A stretch of DNA of 64,000 nt from Streptomyces sp. NBC_01341 (GCF_035946055.1 NZ_CP108364.1:7068001-7132000); one strand, 5' to 3'; counted from the first letter of the stretch, positions 24,229 through 34,097 are shown. The notes: generated by a model from the letters alone, not told the origin. Program-made: numbers and translations.

Positions 24229-27200
24229 TTGAGCCCAACACCGAGACGCTGGAGCGTGCTCGCCACCGTCGGCGCCGCTCTTCTGACACTCGCGAACCCC
24301 GCCGACGCGATCCCCCATCCATCCGCAGCACCCCCGGACGCCCGGCCGGTGCCCGGCGCACGGCACGAAGTGCCTCCGGGTGCGCACTCCGTGACTCTGA
24401 TCACCGGCGACGTGGTCACCACCCACCGGTCCGGGACCGCGGGCGGCACGGTCGAGGTCCGCAGCGCGACCGGTACCACCGCCCAGGCGCGCGTCATGGA
24501 GTCAGGCGGCGACCTCTACGTCTACCCCGAAGACGCACTGGCCTACGTGGCGGCGGGAACACTGGACAGGCGACTGTTCAACATCAGTGACCTCGTGGCG
24601 GACGGATTCGACGACGCGCACCGCGACCGTCTGCCCCTGATCGTGTCCTACTCCGAGACCGCGGCGGGACTGCGCCCCACCGACCTACCGGGCTCGGGCC
24701 GGACCAGGACCCTCAGCAGCGTCCACGGCGCGGCCGTGAGCACCGACCGTACCCGCTCGGCCGACTTCTGGCAGGCGGTCACCAAGGCTCCCTCCGCCAG
24801 GTCGTCGCAGGAATCCACGCTCCCCGGTGCGCCGGCCTTCGGTGCCGGGATCGCCCGGATCTGGCTGGACGGTGTCGTCAAGGCCGACCTCGCCGACACC
24901 ACCGCCCAGATCGGCGCACCGCGTGCCTGGGAGGCCGGCGACACCGGACAGGGAGTGGATGTCGCCGTCCTCGACACCGGCGCCGACACCGGACACCCCG
25001 ATCTGGCCGACCGGATCACGACCGCGCACAGCTTCGTGCCGGACGAGGACGTGACGGACCGCAACGGGCACGGCACGCACGTCGCATCCACCATCGCCGG
25101 AACCGGAGCAGCGTCGGCCGGGAAGGAGCGGGGTGTCGCGAGCGGAGCCGGCCTGCACATCGGCAAAGTGCTCTCGGACAGCGGCAGCGGCCAGGATTCG
25201 TGGGTGCTCGCCGGCATGGAGTGGGCCGCTTTGGACCGACACGCGAAAATCATCAACATGAGCCTGGGGTCCAGCGACCCTTCGGACGGCACAGACCCCC
25301 TGAGTGAGGCGGTCAACCGCCTGAGCGCCCGGACAGGAGCCCTGTTCGTCGTTGCCGCGGGCAACTCCGCGGCGCCCGGCAGCATCGGCGGCCCGGGCGC
25401 CGCGGACGCCGCCCTGACGGTGAGCGCCGTCGACTCCTCCGACGATGTCGCCCCGTTCTCCAGCCAGGGCCCACGCGTCGGGGACGGCGGCCTCAAGCCG
25501 GAGATCACCGGTCCCGGTGTCGACGTGCTGGCGGCGCGCTCCCGCTACGCCCCTGAAGGCGACGGCAGCTACCGGACACTGAGCGGCACCTCCATGGCCA
25601 CCCCTCACGTCGCCGGCGCCGCGGCCCTGCTCGCCTCCGCACACCCCGGCCTGAGCGGTGCACAGCTGAAGGACCTTCTGGTCAGCAGCTCGAAGCGGAC
25701 TCCCGAGTACGACGCCTTCCAGGCCGGCAGCGGCCGGGTCGACGTTCCTTCGGCGTTGCACGCCGAGGTCTTCGCTTCGGCGACGGCGTTCGCAGGCCAG
25801 GTCACGACCGGCAGCGTCGGTGCGGTCCAGCGCCCGGTGACGTACACCAACACCGGCGCCACCGCCGTCACCCTGGCGTTGACCGTCGAGGCGCCGCATG
25901 CCCCGGACGGCTTGTTCCGCCTGTCGGCATCGCGTGTCGTCGTGCCCGCACACGGCACCGCGACGGTGACGCTCACCATCGACGGGGCCACAGCGGACGG
26001 AGACGGGCGCTGGACGGGGCAGGTGGTCGCGGCCGACCCGGCCGGCACGGTGATCACCCACACCGCGGTGTCGCTCGGCGATGTCGCGCACAAACTCACC
26101 GTCGTCCTCAAGGACGCCGAGGGGAAGCCCATGTCCGGGGTCGTCGAGGTACTTCGCTCCGGCAGGCACGACCCCGACTTCTACGTCGCGGACAGCAGCG
26201 GCCGGCTGACGGCCTTCCTGCCCCGGGACGTCTACTCCGTGCTGTCGTTCAAGGCCGTCCAGGGCGTGCACGGTGCGCATTCGATGGGCATGGCACTGCT
26301 CGGCGATCCCGAGGTGCGGCTCGACCGCGACGCCACCGTCACCATGGACGCCGCGAAGGTGCGCCGAGTCGACATGACCGCACCACAGCGCACCGAAGCG
26401 ACCTACCAACGCCTCGAATACAACCGGGCGATGGGCGGCGGTGTCTGGCGCGACTACATGGAGACCCAGACCGGCTACGACAGCCTCTGGGCCCAGCCCA
26501 CGACGGACAGGGTCACCTACGGAGACTTCTACCTCGGCGCCCGCTGGCGCAAGGAACAGCCTGTGCTCGACGTGTCCACCGCCACCTCGGACTACACCGA
26601 CGTCCTGCGCCAGGCCGACGTCACGCCGCTGCCCCGGGGGAGGTACACGCTCCCGCTGATCACCGCCGGGGACGGGGCGAGGACGGACTACGCGCGCCTC
26701 GACGCGCGCGGCAAGGCTGTCGTCGTACGCCGTAACGGCAGGGTGAGCGACGCCGACCAGGCGGCGGCAGCTGTCGCCGCCGGTGCGAAGCTGCTCCTCG
26801 TCGTCAATGACCAGCTCGGGCGTGAGGTCCGCAGTTACGCCGTCGACGGCCCCGCCCCCATCGACGTAGCCCTGCTCAGCACGGACGAGGGCGACAGGCT
26901 CGTCGGCCAGGCATCCCGCCGCGGTGCCCGCCTCAAGGTCGGATCCCAGCCGGACAGCCCCTACGTCTACGACCTGATGTGGACGTGGCACAACGAGATC
27001 CCCGAGCGCCTCGTCGTCCAGGGCGGTCCGGGGAACCTGGCCCGGGTGGACGTCAGTTTCGACAGTCCCGACTCGACACGTGGAGGCGGCGAGTTCCGCT
27101 TCGACTGGCCCGTCTACTCGGACTGGGGTATCGGCCTGACGGTACGTGAGTCCATGAACAGCCGGCGCGTCGACTGGGTCTCCACCGGGCCCGGCAACAG

Positions 27201-27948
27201 CTGGGGCCAGGAGGCGTACATCGATGGCCTGCTCTACGAGACCGAGGCCAGGAACACCTATGAGCCGGGCAGCAGGCACACCCAGGAGTGGTTCAGACCC
27301 ATCGCGCGTCCCCACCTCAACAACAACTACAAACTCCCCACGCGCGACGGGAGCTGGATGACTCTCGACGTCCCCGGATGGGGCGGCTCCGACCATGTCG
27401 GTGCGTCCATGGACTACCAGCGCGTCCGGCAGACCCTCACCCTCTACCAGGGTGCCGACCAGCTCGCACAGGCCACCTACAACACCACGGTCACGGCCCA
27501 GGTACCCCGTCCCGACCGGCGGCCGTACCGGCTGGTCCTCGACGCGAGCAGGGACGCGTCCGTGAGCCCGTACTCCGGGACGACGCACACCGAGTGGGCC
27601 TTCGCCTCCGCGGCCACCGCTACGGACCGTCCTGCCGTCCTGCCGCTGCTCCAGCTCGACTACGCGATCGACACGGACGCGGCAGGCAGAGCGGGCAGGG
27701 GCGCGAAGCTGGCTGTCTCCGCCTCCCACCTGCCGGGTGCGTCCGGCGCGGGCGCCGTCTCCTCCCTCACGGTGGACTTCTCCTACGACGACGGACGCAC
27801 CTGGCAGCGCGCGCGCCGCACCCACGACGGGCGCTTCGAGCCGGCCGCGCCGCGCAGGGCCCGCTTCGTGTCGGTCCGCGCCACCGCTCAGGACGCCGCC
27901 CACAACACCGTCATCCAGTCCGTGACCAGGGCTTTCGGCCTCCGCTGA
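24229..27948 (+). CDS. Large secreted subtilisin-like serine protease (S8)
   Basis: A 1239-residue Streptomyces-type S8 protease. The signal peptide (SVLATVGAALLTLANPADA) is followed by a prodomain containing SVTLITGDVVTT and GTLDRRLFNISDLVADGFDDAHRDRLPLIV, then the catalytic domain with Asp (VAVLDTGADTGHPDLADR), His (NGHGTHVASTIAG) and Ser (SGTSMATPHVAGAAALL). A PA-like insert (KAVVVRRNGRVSDADQAAAAVAAGAKLLLVV) and beta-sandwich modules follow. The TTG at 24229 with AGGGGA 5 bases before was chosen because it starts the signal peptide. It likely digests proteins outside the cell. Its decayed relative lies at 30960-31640. Confidence 0.9.
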   Translation: MSPTPRRWSVLATVGAALLTLANPADAIPHPSAAPPDARPVPGARHEVPPGAHSVTLITGDVVTTHRSGTAGGTVEVRSATGTTAQARVMESGGDLYVYPEDALAYVAAGTLDRRLFNISDLVADGFDDAHRDRLPLIVSYSETAAGLRPTDLPGSGRTRTLSSVHGAAVSTDRTRSADFWQAVTKAPSARSSQESTLPGAPAFGAGIARIWLDGVVKADLADTTAQIGAPRAWEAGDTGQGVDVAVLDTGADTGHPDLADRITTAHSFVPDEDVTDRNGHGTHVASTIAGTGAASAGKERGVASGAGLHIGKVLSDSGSGQDSWVLAGMEWAALDRHAKIINMSLGSSDPSDGTDPLSEAVNRLSARTGALFVVAAGNSAAPGSIGGPGAADAALTVSAVDSSDDVAPFSSQGPRVGDGGLKPEITGPGVDVLAARSRYAPEGDGSYRTLSGTSMATPHVAGAAALLASAHPGLSGAQLKDLLVSSSKRTPEYDAFQAGSGRVDVPSALHAEVFASATAFAGQVTTGSVGAVQRPVTYTNTGATAVTLALTVEAPHAPDGLFRLSASRVVVPAHGTATVTLTIDGATADGDGRWTGQVVAADPAGTVITHTAVSLGDVAHKLTVVLKDAEGKPMSGVVEVLRSGRHDPDFYVADSSGRLTAFLPRDVYSVLSFKAVQGVHGAHSMGMALLGDPEVRLDRDATVTMDAAKVRRVDMTAPQRTEATYQRLEYNRAMGGGVWRDYMETQTGYDSLWAQPTTDRVTYGDFYLGARWRKEQPVLDVSTATSDYTDVLRQADVTPLPRGRYTLPLITAGDGARTDYARLDARGKAVVVRRNGRVSDADQAAAAVAAGAKLLLVVNDQLGREVRSYAVDGPAPIDVALLSTDEGDRLVGQASRRGARLKVGSQPDSPYVYDLMWTWHNEIPERLVVQGGPGNLARVDVSFDSPDSTRGGGEFRFDWPVYSDWGIGLTVRESMNSRRVDWVSTGPGNSWGQEAYIDGLLYETEARNTYEPGSRHTQEWFRPIARPHLNNNYKLPTRDGSWMTLDVPGWGGSDHVGASMDYQRVRQTLTLYQGADQLAQATYNTTVTAQVPRPDRRPYRLVLDASRDASVSPYSGTTHTEWAFASAATATDRPAVLPLLQLDYAIDTDAAGRAGRGAKLAVSASHLPGASGAGAVSSLTVDFSYDDGRTWQRARRTHDGRFEPAAPRRARFVSVRATAQDAAHNTVIQSVTRAFGLR

Positions 27949-27965
27949 CCGACGGCTGCCGATTC

Positions 27966-27995
27966 GGCGGGCCGCTCCTTCGGGTGCGGCCCGCC
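27966..27995 (+). terminator. Hairpin terminator after the S8 protease gene
   Basis: GGCGGGCCGC and GCGGCCCGCC are perfect 10-nt arms with a 10-nt loop, 18 bases past the stop codon. Confidence 0.7.
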
Positions 27996-28051
27996 CCACG
28001 GGCGGGCCCGCGGCCGGCGGCGCACCGGTCGCCCGGAAGCGCGGGGCCGCC

Positions 28052-28057
28052 TAGAAT
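28052..28057 (+). promoter_or_regulatory. -10 element giving a leaderless phosphatase mRNA
   Basis: TAGAAT is an excellent -10 hexamer ending 7 bases before the ATG at 28065, so transcription should start at or beside the start codon. No Shine-Dalgarno is present, consistent with a leaderless transcript. Confidence 0.55.
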
Positions 28058-28064
28058 TTCCCGC

Positions 28065-30302
28065 ATGGGCAGCCGGTCCTTCGATGGCAGCAGCGCGGGG
28101 GTCGGAACGGACCGCCGAGACCACCTTCCGCAGACCGGGAAGAGTGGTCTGGCGGCTGTTCTCAACCGCGCGCTGCAAAGTGCGGTGCACCGGCTGAACG
28201 CCGCTACGGCCGTCGTGTACCTCCTCGACGAGGACGGCACCCAACTCCGTACGGCGATGATCGGCGGCAGTCCTCCGTCGGCGTACACCCTTCCCGGGCG
28301 GATGCCCCTCGACGCGTCCTATGCCTCCGCCCGTGCGCTGGCTTCCGGGAACGTCGAGGTTCTGGCCGATCCGGATCTGATCGAAGTAGATAACAGCGAC
28401 GGGGCGCCCTACCCGTACGTCGCCATCTCGGCCCCCCTCACAGCGCCGGGCCACCGCTTCGGCGCCATCACCGTACTCCGGCTCGAGACCTACGGCGGCT
28501 GCGCGCAGGCGGATGCCGAGGCGATGCGGGACATCGCAGACGAACTCGCCCTCGACCTCGCGGCGCTCGCGGAGGAGGGCGTCGCCGTCACGCCGGGGCA
28601 CATGCCCGTGCTCGTGCCGGCGTTCAGCGCACACGCGGAGAACCGCACTCCCGGCTGGGGCATCCCCGACGTCCCGGGATCCGCGGGGATGAGCCTCGTC
28701 TACCCGATGCGACGACTCGCCGACATGCTGAACCGGGCCACGACCATGGACCACATCGTCAGGGCGGCCAGATTCTGCGTCATGATCCCCTTCCGCGCCC
28801 AGGCTCTGGCCCTCGTCTCGGCCAGGGAGGGACGACTCTGGGTCCTCGGACACACCGGAGACTCGTCGGACATCGCCAGGAACCTGCACGGCGCGGTCCT
28901 CGACGACTCGACGCCTGCGGCGAAGTCGGTCCGCGACCGTCCTGTGTTCATCTCCCACCCTTCGGCGGACGAGTCGCAGACGGAGGCCTACCTCCCCCTT
29001 CTGGGCAGCAGGCACGCCACGGACCTTCTTCCCGCGGAAGGCGCGGACGTCGTGGGCCTCTGCTGCCTGACGTTCGAGCGGACCCGCGACTTCCCGCCCG
29101 AGGAGAGAGCGATCCTGAACATGATGGCCGGGTCGCTGGGCGCGGCGGTGGAACGCGTCGAGCTGGGCAGGCAGCAGCGCGCCGCGGCCGAGACCCTGCA
29201 GAGGCAGCTGCTGCCGCCCACTCTCTCCGAACTGGCCAGGCTGACCACCGCAGCGCGCTATCGGCCCGCCGTCGTCACCTCCGAAGCCGGTGGGGACTGG
29301 TACGACGTGATCATGCTTTCGGACGACCGGGTGGTACTGGTCGTCGGAGACGTGGAAGGCCATTCCATGGAGAGCGCCGCCGTCATGGGACAGGTCCGCA
29401 GCGCACTGGTCGCCTACGTGACCGAAGGCCACCGGCCGGCGGCGGTGATCGACAGGACCGGCAGGTGCCTCACGGCCATGGGCGCGGGTCTGCTGGTCAC
29501 CTGCTGTGTCGTCGCCCTGGACACGGTCGCGGGCATGGCCGAGGTGGCGCTGGCCGGGCATCCCGAACCCCTGGTGCTGTTGCCCGACGGAAGCACCGAC
29601 ACCCTGCACGCGCCCGCCAACGTGCCGCTCGGCGTCACCGCTGAGGCGGGTTACCTGGGGCGTGAGCACACCCTCGTGCCCGAGTCGATCCTCATGCTGT
29701 ACTCCGACGGACTGCTCGACTGGAGCGCGGCCGACCCCATGGCCGGCGCGAGAGCGCTGCTCGGCTCGGGCGACCCCGCTGCGCTGCCCGATCTCGAGGA
29801 ACTGGCCGACCACCTCATCGCCGACACGACGGGACCCCAGTACCGACGCGACGACGCGGTCCTGCTCCTCGCCCGATGCGAACACGTCGACGGTGAGGTG
29901 GTGCCGCGGACCGACAGCCTCCGCATCCAGCGTCGCGACCTGCGCGGCGTCAAGACGGCACGCGACTTCGTGGACGACCGGATGCGAGCCTGGGGACTCA
30001 CCGAAATGGCGGACGGCCTCCAGCTCGTGGTCTCCGAGATCGTGACCAACGCTCTCGTCCACGCCGGCAGCGACGTCGAACTGCGCCTGCGGGTCTTCGC
30101 GGAGCGCGTCCGGATCGAGGTACGGGACTCGGCCAGCAACCCGCCCGTCCCCTCGCCGCTGTCACTCTCCGAGGAGGGGCTCTCGCAGGCCGAGCACGGT
30201 CGTGGCCTCTTCATCGTCGACGCCTTGACCGAGGGGTGGAAGAGCTTCCCGAACGGCCGGGGCAAGACGGTCTCCCTGGACGTGCTGATCCCGGACAGCT
30301 GA
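28065..30302 (+). CDS. GAF-SpoIIE phosphatase-HATPase regulatory protein
   Basis: A 745-residue sensor and regulator. Two GAF-like domains span roughly residues 30-180 and 230-365. The PP2C/SpoIIE phosphatase domain starts with LQRQLLPPTLSELARL at ~379 and has the metal-site aspartates in GGDWYDVIMLSDDRVVLVVGDVEGHSMESA and YSDGLLD. A C-terminal anti-sigma-like HATPase_c_2 kinase (SEIVTNALVHAGSDVELRL, EHGRGLFIVDAL) begins near 625. Such proteins dephosphorylate anti-anti-sigma factors and bind or phosphorylate partners in partner-switching stress pathways. No partner gene is adjacent. Cytoplasmic; no membrane segment. Confidence 0.88.
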   Translation: MGSRSFDGSSAGVGTDRRDHLPQTGKSGLAAVLNRALQSAVHRLNAATAVVYLLDEDGTQLRTAMIGGSPPSAYTLPGRMPLDASYASARALASGNVEVLADPDLIEVDNSDGAPYPYVAISAPLTAPGHRFGAITVLRLETYGGCAQADAEAMRDIADELALDLAALAEEGVAVTPGHMPVLVPAFSAHAENRTPGWGIPDVPGSAGMSLVYPMRRLADMLNRATTMDHIVRAARFCVMIPFRAQALALVSAREGRLWVLGHTGDSSDIARNLHGAVLDDSTPAAKSVRDRPVFISHPSADESQTEAYLPLLGSRHATDLLPAEGADVVGLCCLTFERTRDFPPEERAILNMMAGSLGAAVERVELGRQQRAAAETLQRQLLPPTLSELARLTTAARYRPAVVTSEAGGDWYDVIMLSDDRVVLVVGDVEGHSMESAAVMGQVRSALVAYVTEGHRPAAVIDRTGRCLTAMGAGLLVTCCVVALDTVAGMAEVALAGHPEPLVLLPDGSTDTLHAPANVPLGVTAEAGYLGREHTLVPESILMLYSDGLLDWSAADPMAGARALLGSGDPAALPDLEELADHLIADTTGPQYRRDDAVLLLARCEHVDGEVVPRTDSLRIQRRDLRGVKTARDFVDDRMRAWGLTEMADGLQLVVSEIVTNALVHAGSDVELRLRVFAERVRIEVRDSASNPPVPSPLSLSEEGLSQAEHGRGLFIVDALTEGWKSFPNGRGKTVSLDVLIPDS

Positions 30303-30387
30303 GAGTGCAGGGCGCGCCTGCGAGCTGTGCGGCAAGTCCGTTGCCTGGTACGTCGGTTGGCCCAGGTGCGGCCAGGGCCGGGCGATG

Positions 30388-30714
30388 TCACGCCGGCCGG
30401 GCCGGCCCCGCTCCGGGCAGGCCGAGGAGTCGGCGTGCCACCACTTCGACGGGCTCGTCGCGTTCCTTGGCCAGGGCGGTCACCGCCCGGCAGGCGAGTT
30501 CGTTGATCCCGAAGGCCAGCGCGTCCGGTGCGACCCACCCAGCCGCCTCGTCGAGACGGTCCGGGTTCTCCTCGACGCTCGCGGTCACATAGATCGCGGC
30601 GGCTTCGAAGACGTTGTGCCGCGGCCGGGCCGGGTCCCTCGGGGGCACGGGGACGGGCGGATGGGCGGTGAGGACTCTTCGCAAGGGTGCGAACGCACGA
30701 CGGGCGGAGATCAC
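30388..30714 (-). CDS. Conserved hypothetical protein
   Basis: A 108-residue protein with a well-formed helical core (HNVFEAAAIYVTASVEENPDRLDEAAGWVAPDALAFGINELACRAVTALAKERDEPVEVVARRLLG), which has the look of a real Streptomyces housekeeping hypothetical, perhaps a small regulatory or ANTAR-like helical domain. The GTG at 30714 is preceded by GGGGAAGGTGG. Convergent with the phosphatase gene. No function is assigned. Confidence 0.6.
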   Translation of the reverse strand: MISARRAFAPLRRVLTAHPPVPVPPRDPARPRHNVFEAAAIYVTASVEENPDRLDEAAGWVAPDALAFGINELACRAVTALAKERDEPVEVVARRLLGLPGAGPARPA

Positions 30715-30959
30715 GAGCAGCCACCTTCCCCTGACGACGGTCTGCGTGTGACCGCGTTCACCTCAAGTCTTCCACCGGGCCATGGAGTTCGAACGCAATG
30801 TACGGGTGGATGCCGCCGCCGACGCGGCGCCGGCATCCACCCGGTTCCGGGTCAGTCCTCAGCCGGGTCGCTGTCCGTCCGACGTCACCGCCCCGGGTGG
30901 AGGTAGGCGCGCCGGACCGTCTGACGGATGCCGGCCCCCGTGGCGTCGGTCGCGGCCAC

Positions 30960-31640
30960 CCGCAGCGTGCGTTGATCTGCGCGGTGCTCCGGTCCAGGAC
31001 CGGGGCCACTTTCGCATCCAGTCACATGCGCGGAGTCGAGGCCACCCGGGCCCCCGGGGCGATCCCGCGGGGGCCGGCGCCGCCCAGAAGCGGCTCAGAT
31101 CCTTGTCCGCGACGTAGAGCGCGCTGGCGCCGATGCGCGTCAGCCGCTGCGAAGGCGCCGTCGGGTCGTCCATGCCGGCCAGCCGCTTCGCGAGCGTGGC
31201 GGCCGACTTGCGGGAGCCGGCGGTCGCCTTCACCAATCGGTGCGTGCGGTGCCGGAGACGATCAGCGGCAGGGCGTCCGCGTGCGCCTCGTCGTAACCCT
31301 GGGCGATCAGGGAGGTCACGTCGAACAGGCTGCGGTCCAGGGTTCCGGTGGTCACCAGATCCATGGCGTCGGACGGCAGCACCGAAAGGGAGCCGTCCGT
31401 CTCCTGGGTGTGGAAGACGATCCCCTCGCGCCCCGGTCCGGGTTCGACCGCAGCGGTGCGTCGTCCGTCGGGCCCCGGGGTCAGGATCACCCGGTCACCG
31501 GTCAGCAGTCGTACGGCAACTGCAGCGCCCCGGCTGCTTGTCTGCGCTTCATCGGTCCCGGACGTGCCGGCCGAGGCTTGAGGTATGGCCCCGATCGTCA
31601 TCAGCAGTCCTGCCGAGATCGCCGCCGTCAGGCGGTCCAT
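30960..31640 (-). pseudogene. Decayed secreted subtilisin (S8) N-terminal fragment
   Basis: Starting at 31640 (MDRLTAAISAGLLMTIGAIPQASAG, a signal peptide), the frame reads AVRLLTGDRVILTPGPDGRR, LSVLPSDAMDLVTTGTLDRSLFDVTSLIAQGYDEAHADALPLIVSGTARTDW and then stops near 31230. This matches the prodomain of the intact protease at 24229. Downstream, prodomain-like pieces continue in other frames (SRKSAATLAKRLAGM, LTRIGASALYVADKDLSRFWA, APVLDRSTAQINA), down to about 30960. The catalytic domain is missing. Frameshifts and truncation make it a pseudogene. Confidence 0.7.
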
Positions 31641-32030
31641 GACATCCGTTCGGTACCTCTCGTCCAAGCCGTGCTCGTGTGGTGTCCATACCTCCTGGGG
31701 GCGGGATGGCCACGTCACCGGTTTTCCGAGGTCACAACGGTGACATGTCGCAAGAGCGACATCCGGTGGCATCGGCGGGACGAGGGTGGCGTGACGCGAC
31801 AGGAGTGCGGAACGGGGTGGCCGGGGTTGTGCGGCACGACGGGTGGAGCGCGGACAACTGTCCACGCCGAACAGGGAGTTCCGCAGCGGGGGCTGGCGGG
31901 AACCAGACGAGGACGGCCTAGGAATCCGATGGCGGTTATGTCAGATTCGGGCTGTTTTGATACGAAAGGACCGTGGTGAGGCGACCTGGAGCCTGCCGGC
32001 CCGGGTTGGTGTGCCGGCCGGGCGATCCTG
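31641..32030. other. No supported gene between the S8 relic and operator B
   Basis: Short frames are open on both strands but none has a family match or a good ribosome binding site. Near 31935-31975 an AT-richer stretch (TGTTTTGATACGAAAGG) could be a promoter element of unknown class. Confidence 0.3.
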
Positions 32031-32055
32031 CCGTCACCTGTTTGACAGGTGACGG
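32031..32055. promoter_or_regulatory. GTCACC-N9-GGTGAC operator, site B (ohr promoter)
   Basis: CCGTCACCTGT and ACAGGTGACGG are perfect 11-nt arms around TTG. GTCACC is 32033-32038 and GGTGAC 32048-32053, with spacer TGTTTGACA. TTGACA at 32042-32047 is a consensus -35, and GAGGAT 17 bases later is a -10 candidate, so a bound repressor would occlude the ohr promoter. ohr starts 115 bp downstream. Confidence 0.75.
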
Positions 32056-32168
32056 TATTGCTGTGAGGATCAAGTCACCGCTTGAGCGAGTGACGCACGA
32101 TCCGCGTCCTCGTCCAACGGTCCGCGACGCACGGGATCCGTGTGTCTCCCCTCCGAGAAGGACATCTC

Positions 32169-32591
32169 ATGCCGCACACGTACACCGCCGCTGTGAAGGT
32201 CACCGGCGAGGGCCGCAACGGCGGCCACGCCCGATCCGACGACGGTCTGCTGGACACCGGTCTGTCGCTGCCGAAGGAGCTCGGCGGGGCAGGTGGCGCC
32301 ACCAATCCCGAGCAGCTCTTCGCGGCGGGCTGGTCCGCCTGCTTCCTGGGGGCTGTCCGTCTCGCGGCCGCGGAGGGCAAGATCCGGCTGACCAGCACCG
32401 AGATCGACACCAAGATTTCGCTGGACCACGGCGACGACGGTTTCTCCCTTGCCGCCGTCCTCGACCTCACGGTCGGGGGCATCACGCAGGCCGAGGCCGA
32501 GGATCTCGCCCACGCCGCTCACCAGATCTGCCCTTACTCCAAGGCGACCCGCGGCAACATACCCGTCACGATCAACGCCTTCGCCGTCTGA
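32169..32591 (+). CDS. ohr: Organic hydroperoxide resistance protein (Ohr/OsmC family)
   Basis: A 140-residue Ohr. The two catalytic cysteines are C58 (NPEQLFAAGWSACFLGA) and C121 (HAAHQICPYSKATRGNIPV), both in Ohr-type contexts, and the length is standard. Ohr reduces organic hydroperoxides in the cytoplasm using dihydrolipoyl protein thiols. The ATG at 32169 has AAGGA 7 bases before. Ohr is normally controlled by the MarR-type OhrR, which is not next door; instead operator B points to the CGNR regulator 3 kb away. Confidence 0.92.
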   Translation: MPHTYTAAVKVTGEGRNGGHARSDDGLLDTGLSLPKELGGAGGATNPEQLFAAGWSACFLGAVRLAAAEGKIRLTSTEIDTKISLDHGDDGFSLAAVLDLTVGGITQAEAEDLAHAAHQICPYSKATRGNIPVTINAFAV

Positions 32592-32824
32592 CCCACAGGG
32601 TAACGGCCGGTGCCACGAGCCGCAGGTCCCCCACTCGGCGTCACATCCCGGTGCGGGACCTGCGGGCACGCACGAGCCGACGGGAATGCCTGTCGACCCG
32701 TCGGGTCTGTGCCGGCAAAGGATCGCCGGGGGAGGGGTCTCCTCCGGAATTTCAGGCGTGCGTTTCCTGCGTACGAGCCGGAGCACCCGCGGCAGGGGAC
32801 GGCCGGCCGGGCACGGGCGCGGCC

Positions 32825-33556
32825 ATGACGGAAAGGGAAGCTGTGGCCACCTCGCCATTCCTCCGCGGCAGGGCCTCGGTCCCGCGGAGGGCGGTGGGCC
32901 TGACCCACTCGGACGTCCGCACCGCGCTCGAGGACGCGCGTATCGATCACTTCGGTGTGTGCCACGACGAGGCGGCCGACGACGGCGGCCACGGTGCGGC
33001 GGTGCTCGCCGAATGGGAACGCATCGAGCAGTTGCTCGCCGGCACCACAGCCGTCTACATGCCCGGTTCCGACCCGCTCGTCCAGGAGGAGCGCGCGGCC
33101 GGGCAGCGCCGCCAGGAGGTCGCGCAGTCGGGGCGCGAGGCCCTCCGCCGTACGGCGGACGGTACCGAGGCGACGGCCCGTCAACTCGGCTGCTGCGCAG
33201 ACGCGGTGGCGAGCGGGACCGGCGACGAGGAGCCCCGGGCACTCGATGCGCGAAGCGGGACCCGCCGACGCGACAGGATCGACGCCTGGCTTGCGCAGGC
33301 TCTCGCCGAACACGGTGGCTTCCCCGGCCCCGTGGGCCCGCCCTCACCCGCGAACGCCCGCACGGCACTGCTGTCGGTGCTCGCCCGCACCGGCGCACCG
33401 GCAGACGCGTGCGCACTGCCGTTCGTCGAACGCCTCGCAGAGGCCGATGCTGCCGCAGTTGCCGCTCTGGCCGCCTGGCTCGACGGCGCTCTCCCTTCCG
33501 ATACCGCTGCGCGGGCGGCGGAGACGGTGGAGCGAGGAGGCCACGGGGCGCCGTAA
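32825..33556 (+). CDS. Hypothetical protein
   Basis: A 243-residue Ala/Arg/Glu-rich frame (starting MTEREAVATSPFLRGRASVP; central VLAEWERIEQLLAGTTAVYMPGSDPL). It is mostly helical by eye, with no motif I recognise and no signal or membrane segment. The start is uncertain: ATG at 32825 lacks a ribosome binding site, while a GTG at 32843 has AAGGGA 4 bases before. It follows ohr by 233 bp. It may be a real but poorly conserved gene. Confidence 0.4.
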   Translation: MTEREAVATSPFLRGRASVPRRAVGLTHSDVRTALEDARIDHFGVCHDEAADDGGHGAAVLAEWERIEQLLAGTTAVYMPGSDPLVQEERAAGQRRQEVAQSGREALRRTADGTEATARQLGCCADAVASGTGDEEPRALDARSGTRRRDRIDAWLAQALAEHGGFPGPVGPPSPANARTALLSVLARTGAPADACALPFVERLAEADAAAVAALAAWLDGALPSDTAARAAETVERGGHGAP

Positions 33557-33806
33557 GGCCGTTCCTGGTGGTCGAAGAGGGCGCCGAGGTTGTCACTCAA
33601 GTGCCACCGGGCCGGCATCCCGGCCAGAGCTCGACGCGGTCGGCCGATGCCGCCCCGCCCCTGGTTGAGCCCGCCGTACAGAGCGCCGTTGGCCGTGGAC
33701 GTCCCGCCGTGGCTCCGGCCCGACGCCCATACCTGTGCTGACCGGGCCTCATGCAAACCGCGCAGAACAAGCTGACAGCGACGGTGGGGATCAGCACACT
33801 GGGCGC

Positions 33807-34097
33807 ATGCGATACGAGGAGAGGGCGAAGCTCACCGCCGCGAGAGTCCTGGTCCCGGCGGCCGTCCTCATCGCCTCACCGGTGCTCCTGATAGCCGGAA
33901 CACCGATCCGCCGCCGGTACCTTCGCTACGTCCACCGGGGTGAGGCACCACCGATCTTGGAGAAGGAGCACGGCCGTATCAGTGTCCACTGGTTCGTGGT
34001 CACCAGCCCTCTCCTCGATCGCCTCTGCCGGCCCACAGAGTCACTCGCCCGATGCATCTCGCGCCGAGGTCGAACGGCAAGTTCAGAAGACGTGTAG
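33807..34097 (+). CDS. Small hypothetical membrane protein
   Basis: A 96-residue frame starting MRYEERAKLTAARVLVPAAVLIASPVLLIAG, which gives one transmembrane helix at residues 12-31, then a basic tail with GEAPPILEKEHGRISVHWFVV. No family is recognised and the ribosome binding site is weak. Its 3' end overlaps a short minus-strand frame. Confidence 0.35.
   Translation: MRYEERAKLTAARVLVPAAVLIASPVLLIAGTPIRRRYLRYVHRGEAPPILEKEHGRISVHWFVVTSPLLDRLCRPTESLARCISRRGRTASSEDV

Noticed and set aside
24685..27999. Very long open frame on the minus strand opposite the S8 protease
   Set aside because: It mirrors the codon pattern of the protease gene; its translation is Arg/Gly/Val-rich with no domain. 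A shadow frame of high-GC coding DNA.
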